From positions 3,534,001-3,598,000 of the forward strand of contig OY762448.1 of NCBI GenBank assembly GCA_963665705.1: a stretch of DNA of 64,000 nt, read 5' to 3'. The position numbers were made by a program, and so were the translations under genes. The DNA is from Saccharicrinis sp963665705. GTDB taxonomy: Bacteria > Bacteroidota > Bacteroidia > Bacteroidales > Marinilabiliaceae. Numbering within the stretch: the first letter of the stretch is position 1; every line of letters starts with the position of its first letter. Shown piece after piece: positions 56,762-64,000 of the stretch. The notes below the pieces were generated by a model. The model saw nothing but the letters and a program-made list of their open reading frames with translations, was not told the DNA's origin and did not search any database.

Positions 56762-56834
56762 CAAAATTAAAATCAGCACATTCCAATCACATACACTATT
56801 GTACTCTTCAATACATTATTGTACATACATTATT
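56762..56834 (-). promoter_or_regulatory. promoter and operator-like box of pectin-locus susC
   Basis: Minus-strand -7 TAATTTTG (complement 56762-56769) lies 62 bases before the susC start codon. The box TTGTACATACATTAT (56819-56833), preceded by AATACATTA, starts exactly 49 bases beyond it, as at 51421 for the PL1 gene. No -33 TTTG is present, consistent with activator dependence. Confidence 0.68.
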
Positions 56835-56960
56835 ATACAAATACGCATTACTATTTGATTTAATGCACATTACAAAATACAACATTACTTATTGTACACA
56901 AAATATTTTATAGATCTAAAACACTAATATTTATATTTGTTTTATGATTTTTTGTACGAA
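56798..56960. promoter_or_regulatory. cluster of TTGTAC motifs in the susC/HTCS divergent region
   Basis: TTGTAC occurs at 56799, 56819, 56892 and 56952, and TTATAC at 56832. In about 160 AT-rich bases this is more than expected by chance. All lie between susC and its HTCS gene, so they are candidate HTCS half-sites. Confidence 0.5.
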
Positions 56961-57089
56961 TAGACATCAATATAATACCCAATTAATAGTCATATGTAAA
57001 TTGTTCTTATATTTTTGTAGGATATTAGCAACATTTACTTTGCTCATTAACCTTTAAACATAATATAAATCCCTGAGAATAATTTCGTA

Positions 57090-60000
57090 ATGAGAATCCA
57101 ACTACTATTCATTACAATTTGTTATTTTTTATTATCATTTAATGCAAAATGTGAGAAAAATTACACCATACAAAACATCACTACTAAAGATGGTTTATCG
57201 CAAAATACAATCACTTCTATTGTACAGGATAAGCAAGGATTTTTATGGTTTGGATCATTAAATGGACTAAACAGGTTTGATGGCAACACTTTCTTATGCC
57301 TGCAACCTGAATATAATACACCAAACACTTTATCTGACAGCAGAATTAAGGATATTCATATAGACACTCTGGGCTATCTATGGATTCGTACGAACATTAA
57401 CAACATCAACTGTTATAACCCAAATTCGGAAAGGTTTATTGATATTCACCCATGGAGTACGCAACATGAGAATGTTTTGTATACAAAGAATGGAGATATT
57501 TGGTTTTATGGTAATAGAACCGGATGTTTAAGAGTTGTACATACAGAAGACAATATAGCTACGCATTTTTATGGTTTTAGGGAATTAGATGATTATGCTG
57601 TAAATTTCATTTCTGAAGATAAAGAAGGAAAAATATGGATTGGAACAAACTCCGGGTTGTTTATTTTTGATAACAATCAACTTAATCTTGTTACAAAGGG
57701 TTCTAAATTTCATTCATCCATTGAGGCTGACTCCACACTTTATGTTTTCACCAATAGTAACAAATTATATACAATTGATAAAAAATCTCAAAAAGTTAAA
57801 TCTGAAGTTCCACACATTTTCAACAAACACAATGGATATATCAATAATACAAGCTTAATATCAGACAATGTAATATTTATAACAACGAACAACTCTTCAT
57901 ATATTTTTAATACAAAAACTGAATCTTTTTCATCTGCAAAAGCACTTTTTAAAAATCAATCTATACCAAATGCTTTCATTTATTACGATAACAAAAACAA
58001 GTTATGGGTCTACAATAAATCTGGAATAATATGGCAATACAACTCACTCAAAAATAGATTTAAAGCCTACAATTTAATTCCACCATCTATCGTTTCAAAT
58101 ATTGATATGGAACGTTATTCCATATATCATGATTCAAGAAATATTATTTGGATAACAACGTATGGTAATGGTTTATTTGCGATTGATCAAACTAACGGTT
58201 ATACTAAACACTTTATTCATGATGAAAATCAACAAGAAGGCTTAAAGACTAATTATTTATTATCTGTATCTGAAGACAATAGTGGAAATATATGGGTTGG
58301 ATCGGAATATGCCGGATTGTCGAAAATAACTATCTCAGAAAATAAGTCTCCATCTCTTTATCCAGGAAGTTCTCCAATAAAAAAGGAAGACAAAATCATT
58401 AGACTAATATATGAAGACAGAGATAATAACTTTTGGATTGGAACAAAAAGTGGAAGTATTTTTATATACAACAAAAATCATAACCTCATTGCTCATCACC
58501 ATCTAAAAGGTGGTATGCCATACACTATAACTGAAGATACCAATGGAAACAAGTGGATTGGAACAAAAGGAAACGGATTGATCATATTTAAATATAAGGA
58601 TTATAAGGATTTTAAGATATTCAATAAAGAATTCCTGCAATTAGATCCTCACGCTATTAATATTTATGATACATATTTAGATAATAAGGGTCGGATGTGG
58701 CTTGGTACATTTGGATATGGATTAATCTTAGCTGAAATAAGAAACGATCAATTATTTTTACAAGACTTTCCCAACTTATTAAAATTCCAAAGTCGAATAC
58801 GAACTATTGAACAGGATAGCGATAGTTTGCTTTGGTTAGGAGGAAATAATGGTATTACTGTATTTGATCCGGATCTTTTAATTAATAACAAAGCAAAAAT
58901 CAAAAACTATTATTTTGATTCAAGGAATGATTCCTCATTAAATAATAATGAAGTAAAAACCATATTTAAAGATTCTAAAGGTAAATTATGGATTGGTACT
59001 TCAGGAGGAGGAGTAAATCTGGTTATTCAGGATAATAAAATGAGAAACATAAGATTTAAACATTTTACAACTAAAAAAGGTCTTATTAATAACATTGTTC
59101 AGGGAATTGAAGAAGATGATAAAGAAAACCTTTGGATAACAACTGAATCTGGTATATCTATAATGCATCCCCACAGAAATTACTTTGAAAACCATCATCT
59201 TTCAGATCGCTGGGAGGGAGATTTATTTTGTGAATCTGCAATAGCTAAAAGCAGTACAGGTAAAATGCTATTAGGAAGTTATGATGGTTTATATACAATT
59301 ACTCCAAATGAATTAAACCATAATATTAAGAAAGAAACTGTAATCATTACTGAACTGGGAATAAATGGAATTAAAGCTGTCCCTGCAGAAGAAAATTCCC
59401 CTCTTAAAAAATCGATTACAAATACCTCTAAATTAAAACTACAACACAATCAAAATTCAATAAATATAAAATTTTCTGTTCTAAATTTTAAGTCCTCTAA
59501 TATATACACTTACATCCTTGATGGTTATGAGACAAACTGGAATTCCTCTACTCAACATAATGAGGCTACATATCGTAATATTCCTCCCGGAGAATATACC
59601 TTTAGAGTTAAATTAAGTAACGCTGGAGATTACTTAAATCAATCGGAAACAATTTTACATATTCTTATTGAAAAACCAATATGGAAGACCACTCAGGCAA
59701 TAACTTTATATATTATTTTATTCATAATCATAACGATCATAATTATCACAACCAATAAAAGAATATCTGGTTTAAATGCAGCTGTTAAATTAGAGCAGCA
59801 AATAACTAATTATAAGCTACGTTTTTTTACTAATATTTCACACGAATTCAGAACACCTCTTACAATTATAAAAGGGACTATAGATAACTTAGCTGCAGAT
59901 CCCAATGTTAATGCCCCAATAAAAAAACAGATAAGTTATTTAGAGAGAAGCTCAAACAGGTTATTGAGACTAATTAATCAGTTGTTAGATTATCAAAAAA

Positions 60001-61391
60001 TACAACATGAGAATATAGGTCTGGATTTAGAACAAATTGAAATAATTACCTTCTTTAATGAGATATTTCAAAATTTTGAGGAAGTTGCAAAAAGAAAAAA
60101 TATCAACTATCAATTTTCTTCTAATATAGATAGTTATGATATACTTTTGGATAGTAATAAAATAGAAAAAGTAGCATATAATATACTATCTAATGCTTTT
60201 AAATTCACTCCGGAAAATGGTACTATTAAATTAGATATTCAAGTAGATGGAAAATCTAACTCCCTAATATTTAGTATTTCAGATAACGGAGAAGGAATCT
60301 CTCCTAAAGATAGGAATATGCTATTTAAACGTTTTAACCAAATTAAACCATCTGACTCAGGTACAGGTATAGGTCTTAATTTCTCTTACGAAATGGTGAA
60401 AATCCACAAGGGTGATATTAAATACAAGGATACAGAGGATGGCGGCGCTACATTTATTGTAATAATTCCCATTTTAAAAGATGATACAAGTCCTAATTCT
60501 GAATTAACTCGAACAGAACACCATAAATCAAATATTGAAGATTATGAAATAAAACCATCCGCGCCTTTAAATCAAAATTCTCAGTCAAACACGATTATTA
60601 AAGTAAATGAAAAATTTAAAAACTATAAAATTTTAATTATTGAAGATGACTTTGATGTATCTGACTATTTAACCGATTTTTTGCAAAAACACTTTGATAT
60701 TGAAACAGCTATAGATGGCCTTGATGGATTAAAGAAATGTAGTTTAATTAATCCTCAACTAATCATTTGTGATGCAATGATGCCTAACATGAATGGATAT
60801 GAAGTTATTAAACGAATAAAATCTGATTTTGAAACTTGCCATATTCCAATAGTAATGCTTACTGCTTATGCTGCTCCCCAACAGCAAATTAAAGGAATTG
60901 AATCTGGAGCAGATTCATATATTACAAAACCTTTTGATTCTAATTATCTTTTAACAAGAGTAGTTAAACTTTTAGAACAAAGAGAAATACTACATCAGAA
61001 ATTTGCTAAAGAACCTGGTTTAGTAATTGAACCGAACCTTACTGTAGATAAGGATAATGACTTTATCAAAAAGATTAACCTTATAATTGATAAAAACATA
61101 GATAATGCTGAATTCTCTATTGATGACTTTTATGAGAACATGTCTATGGGAAGAACCTTATTTTATAAAAAAGTAAAATCATTAACAGGTTTTACTCCCA
61201 ATGAATATCTCCGTGTTATAAGAATGAAAAAAGCTGCTGAACTACTTTCTTCTACTAATTTGAATGTTTCTGAAGTAGCATTTAAAATTGGAAATAATAA
61301 CCCTTTTTACTTTAGTAAGTGTTTTAAAAGCCAGTTCGGAGTTTCTCCTTCTGAATATGCAAAAGGTAAAACAAAAAAAGATAATGATTAA
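57090..61391 (+). CDS. hybrid two-component system regulator (HTCS) of the pectin locus
   Basis: A 1433-residue regulator of the same plan as the protein at 19083: signal peptide (SFNAKCEKN); periplasmic Reg_prop double propeller (about 25-760, many WIGT motifs); Y_Y_Y domain (about 780-860); one membrane helix (about 866-888); kinase with NISHEFRTPLT (His918); ATPase (NILSNAFKFTPENG, GTGIGLNFS); receiver (ICDAMMPNMNG, Asp1228; lysine in TKPFD); AraC domain (about 1330-1428). It should bind a pectin oligosaccharide in the periplasm and activate the divergent susCD promoter and the PL1 promoter. Ligand inferred from context. Confidence 0.94.
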   Translation: MRIQLLFITICYFLLSFNAKCEKNYTIQNITTKDGLSQNTITSIVQDKQGFLWFGSLNGLNRFDGNTFLCLQPEYNTPNTLSDSRIKDIHIDTLGYLWIRTNINNINCYNPNSERFIDIHPWSTQHENVLYTKNGDIWFYGNRTGCLRVVHTEDNIATHFYGFRELDDYAVNFISEDKEGKIWIGTNSGLFIFDNNQLNLVTKGSKFHSSIEADSTLYVFTNSNKLYTIDKKSQKVKSEVPHIFNKHNGYINNTSLISDNVIFITTNNSSYIFNTKTESFSSAKALFKNQSIPNAFIYYDNKNKLWVYNKSGIIWQYNSLKNRFKAYNLIPPSIVSNIDMERYSIYHDSRNIIWITTYGNGLFAIDQTNGYTKHFIHDENQQEGLKTNYLLSVSEDNSGNIWVGSEYAGLSKITISENKSPSLYPGSSPIKKEDKIIRLIYEDRDNNFWIGTKSGSIFIYNKNHNLIAHHHLKGGMPYTITEDTNGNKWIGTKGNGLIIFKYKDYKDFKIFNKEFLQLDPHAINIYDTYLDNKGRMWLGTFGYGLILAEIRNDQLFLQDFPNLLKFQSRIRTIEQDSDSLLWLGGNNGITVFDPDLLINNKAKIKNYYFDSRNDSSLNNNEVKTIFKDSKGKLWIGTSGGGVNLVIQDNKMRNIRFKHFTTKKGLINNIVQGIEEDDKENLWITTESGISIMHPHRNYFENHHLSDRWEGDLFCESAIAKSSTGKMLLGSYDGLYTITPNELNHNIKKETVIITELGINGIKAVPAEENSPLKKSITNTSKLKLQHNQNSINIKFSVLNFKSSNIYTYILDGYETNWNSSTQHNEATYRNIPPGEYTFRVKLSNAGDYLNQSETILHILIEKPIWKTTQAITLYIILFIIITIIIITTNKRISGLNAAVKLEQQITNYKLRFFTNISHEFRTPLTIIKGTIDNLAADPNVNAPIKKQISYLERSSNRLLRLINQLLDYQKIQHENIGLDLEQIEIITFFNEIFQNFEEVAKRKNINYQFSSNIDSYDILLDSNKIEKVAYNILSNAFKFTPENGTIKLDIQVDGKSNSLIFSISDNGEGISPKDRNMLFKRFNQIKPSDSGTGIGLNFSYEMVKIHKGDIKYKDTEDGGATFIVIIPILKDDTSPNSELTRTEHHKSNIEDYEIKPSAPLNQNSQSNTIIKVNEKFKNYKILIIEDDFDVSDYLTDFLQKHFDIETAIDGLDGLKKCSLINPQLIICDAMMPNMNGYEVIKRIKSDFETCHIPIVMLTAYAAPQQQIKGIESGADSYITKPFDSNYLLTRVVKLLEQREILHQKFAKEPGLVIEPNLTVDKDNDFIKKINLIIDKNIDNAEFSIDDFYENMSMGRTLFYKKVKSLTGFTPNEYLRVIRMKKAAELLSSTNLNVSEVAFKIGNNNPFYFSKCFKSQFGVSPSEYAKGKTKKDND

Positions 61392-61395
61392 TTGT

Positions 61396-61759
61396 TTAGT
61401 TTTCTTTCTTTGGAAATTCAATTGTAAAAGTAGTTCCTACTTTTTCTTCACTATTCACAGTTAACTTACAATCATTTAACTTTAAAAACTCATAACAAAT
61501 AACCAAACCTAAACCTGACCCTTTTTCATTATTAGTTCCATGAGAGGATTTTGAATCTTTAATAACAAATAAATCGGACATCTGAGACTTACTTATTCCC
61601 ATACCATAATCTTTAATATGTAGAAGTACTTTTTGATCAGTAACTTCTGAGATGATTTCAATACTATTGCCTTGAAAAGAAAACTTAATGGCATTATTAA
61701 GTAAATTTCTAACCACAGCATCTATCATATCCTTATCAGCATATACCATAATGTCTTCT
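61396..61759 (-). pseudogene. histidine kinase gene, 3' part, cut by IS66
   Basis: Encodes the end of a sensor histidine kinase: VVRNLLNNAIKFS (N box), IKDYGMGISKSQM (G1) and KGSGLGLVICYEFLKL (G2), ending PKKEN. The IS66 copy 2 end at 61760 replaces everything before EDIMVYADKD; the ATG at 61767 belongs to the IS66 end, so the apparent start is artificial. The 5' part of the gene should lie beyond the other IS66 end, outside the window. It is convergent with the HTCS, with 4 bases between stops. The kinase is inactivated, unless the ATPase fragment alone is made. Confidence 0.88.
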
Positions 61760-61850
61760 GTAAGCATTCGGCCTACTACATCACGTAAGTATATTAATTA
61801 AAACGAGACATTCCTATTGTCTATGGAATTTATGGACAATTCCCGGTATT

Positions 61851-63530
61851 CTATGAATTCTTCCAATTATGGGGTAAAAGGTCAGCTAAATCTAAGGAGT
61901 AGTCATTATTGTATTCAGGTATCTTTGTAAGTACATCCGTCAACCATTCTCTTGGATTTACATCTGCAGCTTTGCAGCAACCCAGCAAAGAGTATATGAC
62001 AGCTGCATTTTCGGCTGCATCATGATTGCCGCAGAACAAATAGTTTTTACGACCTAATGCCAGAGGTCTGATAGCATTTTCAGCCAGATTATTATCTATT
62101 TTATAACGACCATCAAGATGATAGCGTGACAAACGGTGGAAAATTGAGTAAGTATACGATAAGGCTCTACCCATTCTGCCTTTGGGCAATACTTTAGGAT
62201 AGTGATTGACGATCCATTTTTCAAAGACGACCATAATAGGGTAAGCTAAACGTTTACGTAGTTCCACTCGTTGTTCATCATCCAAGCCTTGTTCGTCAGC
62301 CATTGTTTCCACTTGATAGAGTTTGCCGATTTGTGCCAACGCATATTTAGCCCCGGCTTTGTCCTCGGCAAGACTTTCTTCAAATTTACGGCGTGCATGC
62401 GCCCAGCATCCCAATAATAGGACACCTTTCTTTTGCTCATAAATAGAATAAGCTTCATACCCATCCGTTTGGATGGCTCCCTTAAAACCCTTTAATAGCT
62501 CAACCACTACTTTTTGTGCTCTGGAGCCTTTATCGTAATGAAAGAAGACCAGGTTGTTCATCACCGATCGAACCATCCACAGGTAAGCCTTTACGGTTTT
62601 ATGTTTTTCATTGTTGATTACCGGAACCGTGCTTTCATCCACCTGTATATAATCCGATTCCATTATCACTTCACGTAAATGATAATACAAAGCACGTAGT
62701 AAATCACAGGTCCCCTGAAACCAACCATTAATGGTTGAAGCTGGTAGATTAACGCCAATCTGTTTAAACATGGCAATCTGACGATGAAATGGTAGATGGT
62801 GTTGGTATTTATTGATCAGTAACTCTGTCAAAAGCGAGGCGCCTGCATTGCTGCGTGGTAATGGCAACAGTGGAAGTGGCGCTATCTGTACAACAGCTTT
62901 CTCCTGTTCTTGTGAGGCTGGCTTTAATGCATATTTGGAACGGATAATTCTTCGGACAAACAATTCACCGGGCTTGTGCTCTAAAACTTCGGTAATTTCC
63001 TCTCCAATGCGTACCCAGTTGTCATCAATGCCTTCCGGCTCTATTATTTCTTCCTCACGGCGTAGGTCTTCCGGCAAAGGAAGACGAACCGGTTTCTTTT
63101 TTTCTTTTTGTGGTCGTTGACGTTTATAGGACAACAACTCCTTATCCGCTTCTTTGGCGATCTCTTCTTCTTCGGGAAGAACATCCAATCCGTCAAAATC
63201 GATCTTACGCTGGTTTGGGTCAGATGGAATAAAACGTTCACTGGAAGCCTTCCAGAACTTTCGGCGATACCATGCCAATTGGTCAGTTAGTTTATTAACC
63301 AGTTCCTCTCTTTGCTGAAGCAACTCCTCCTTTTTACTGAGTAGTTCTTCTTTTTTTTGAAGAAGCTCTTTATGCTTGTTAATTTGGTCTTCCAGTTCCT
63401 TGTTTTGAGCTTTAAGAGACTCCATATAACCATTATCTGTCTGACGCAAACGTGAGAGTTCACAATACATCTCGTCACGCTCTTGTAACAACTGTTGAAT
63501 GAATGCTTCGTTATCTGAAATCTGGCTCAT
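61851..63530 (-). CDS. tnpC: IS66 transposase TnpC, copy 2
   Basis: A 559-residue protein reading the same as that at 32995-34674, with the N-terminal coiled coil, YIQVDESTVPV, GAIQTDGYEAYS and NNLAENAIRPLALGR. Intact and probably functional. Confidence 0.96.
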   Translation of the reverse strand: MSQISDNEAFIQQLLQERDEMYCELSRLRQTDNGYMESLKAQNKELEDQINKHKELLQKKEELLSKKEELLQQREELVNKLTDQLAWYRRKFWKASSERFIPSDPNQRKIDFDGLDVLPEEEEIAKEADKELLSYKRQRPQKEKKKPVRLPLPEDLRREEEIIEPEGIDDNWVRIGEEITEVLEHKPGELFVRRIIRSKYALKPASQEQEKAVVQIAPLPLLPLPRSNAGASLLTELLINKYQHHLPFHRQIAMFKQIGVNLPASTINGWFQGTCDLLRALYYHLREVIMESDYIQVDESTVPVINNEKHKTVKAYLWMVRSVMNNLVFFHYDKGSRAQKVVVELLKGFKGAIQTDGYEAYSIYEQKKGVLLLGCWAHARRKFEESLAEDKAGAKYALAQIGKLYQVETMADEQGLDDEQRVELRKRLAYPIMVVFEKWIVNHYPKVLPKGRMGRALSYTYSIFHRLSRYHLDGRYKIDNNLAENAIRPLALGRKNYLFCGNHDAAENAAVIYSLLGCCKAADVNPREWLTDVLTKIPEYNNDYSLDLADLLPHNWKNS

Positions 63531-63599
63531 TTATCTCCTTCTGAATATGTCTCAAAGATACTAAATTCAAGGGTTTCAGCCAAAAAATAAGTAATGAAC

Positions 63600-63950
63600 T
63601 CAAATGCTTTTTCGACGTTTTTTCAATTGTCTTTCTATGGGTTTTACATTGCTTACAATAGCCATCAAATCTTGCCAGTCTATTGACTGCGATGTAATAT
63701 TTTGGTCGAAAGTAGGGAGCTTAAATGTACCGTTTTCTAGCTTTTTGTGATAGATAACCAAACCGCCGTGCTCCAAATGCAATATCTTCATAATAGTCAG
63801 GTTACGATTGACAAAAATAAATACTTCGCCGTCCTGCACATTGCGCTTCATTACTGATGAAACGACACCGCTAAGCGTATAGAAACTTTTTCGCATATCA
63901 ACCGGAGCTGGATAGAGGAAGTACTGCAGATTCCCGTGTAAATGAAACAT
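63600..63950 (-). CDS. tnpB: IS66 accessory protein TnpB, copy 2
   Basis: A 116-residue protein reading the same as that at 34744-35094 (FLYPAPVDMRKSFY, GEVFIFVNRN). Same spacing to tnpC as in copy 1. Confidence 0.95.
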   Translation of the reverse strand: MFHLHGNLQYFLYPAPVDMRKSFYTLSGVVSSVMKRNVQDGEVFIFVNRNLTIMKILHLEHGGLVIYHKKLENGTFKLPTFDQNITSQSIDWQDLMAIVSNVKPIERQLKKRRKSI

Positions 63951-63959
63951 AGGTCCTGA

Positions 63960-64000
63960 TCAATAAAGGTGAATAATGGACTTGATCAGAGCAATGTCTG
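63960..64000 (-). CDS. tnpA: IS66 accessory protein TnpA, copy 2 (partial)
   Basis: Only the last 13 codons and stop are in the window; they match the end of tnpA copy 1 (IALIKSIIHLY). The 5' part lies beyond base 64000. Confidence 0.85.
   Translation of the reverse strand, partial: DIALIKSIIHLY

Larger units (their letters stand above)
61760..64000 (-). mobile_element. IS66-family insertion sequence, copy 2 (runs off the window)
   Basis: Starts with GTAAGCATTCGGCCTACTAC at 61760, like copy 1 at 32904, and follows it at a constant offset of 28856 bases to the window end. The encoded TnpC and TnpB proteins read the same in both copies. It has the same orientation as copy 1. Inserted in a histidine kinase gene; the flank TGTCTTCT (61752-61759) should be repeated beyond the other end near 64368. 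Such close identity means recent movement. Confidence 0.95.

Noticed and set aside
32141..64000. A composite transposon made of the two IS66 copies
   Set aside because: Copy 1 has its own 8-base duplication on both sides, so it inserted alone; the pair did not move the pectin locus as a unit.

Overview
The window comes from a member of the Bacteroidota. The evidence is two SusC/SusD outer-membrane pairs, two one-protein hybrid two-component regulators, promoters of the TAnnTTTG (-7) type, almost no Shine-Dalgarno sequences, and a 16S rRNA gene whose 3' end reads GGAACACCTCCTTT. A polysaccharide-degrading Bacteroidales/Marinilabiliales-type bacterium is plausible, but order and genus cannot be fixed from reading alone.

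Layout. 1-2510: a complete 16S rRNA gene on the minus strand, its leader, and three tandem promoters of one architecture. 2513-3596: decayed DNA, holding a frameshifted and truncated IS982-type transposase and the C-terminal stump of an AraC-containing regulator. 3783-18847 (minus strand): a xylan utilisation locus running GH3, GH10, GH43, SusC, SusD, surface glycan-binding protein, GH10 with two inserted carbohydrate-binding modules, and a GPH-type symporter. 19083-24155: its probable regulator (HTCS) and a convergent orphan xylose-binding-type lipoprotein. 24562-28730: a translationally coupled acetylesterase and GH2 pair. 29082-31908: an orphan modD-like gene, then a DUF2807 lipoprotein overlapping a PagL-like barrel. 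32149-36238: an IS256-family element interrupted by an IS66-family element, with both target duplications readable. 36317-56699 (minus strand): a pectin utilisation locus with two GH28, a GH105, an acetylesterase, a DUF4450-type giant protein, a GH65-like lipoprotein, a PL1/beta-propeller fusion, SusD and SusC. 57090-61391: the second HTCS. 61396-64000: the end of a histidine kinase gene broken by a second IS66 copy that runs off the window.

How it fits together (inference from families). In the xylan locus, secreted or surface GH10 enzymes cut xylan and SusC/SusD and the binding protein import oligosaccharides. GH3 trims them in the periplasm, the symporter carries short xylo-oligosaccharides inward, and the GH43, which has no signal peptide, finishes them in the cytoplasm. 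In the pectin locus, PL1 and GH28 cut polygalacturonan, acetylesterases clear acetyl groups, and GH105 removes unsaturated uronic acids. The two large (alpha/alpha)6-like proteins have no activity I can assign.

Non-coding signals of most interest: (a) a shared 5' leader in front of susC of the xylan locus and the GH65-like gene of the pectin locus; (b) two pectin-locus promoters with the same operator-like box exactly 49 bases from the -7 element; (c) a shared promoter block in front of the GH3 and acetylesterase/GH2 operons, with CCCC where -33 should be; (d) nested insertion sequences, and two apparently identical IS66 copies in direct orientation flanking the whole pectin locus.
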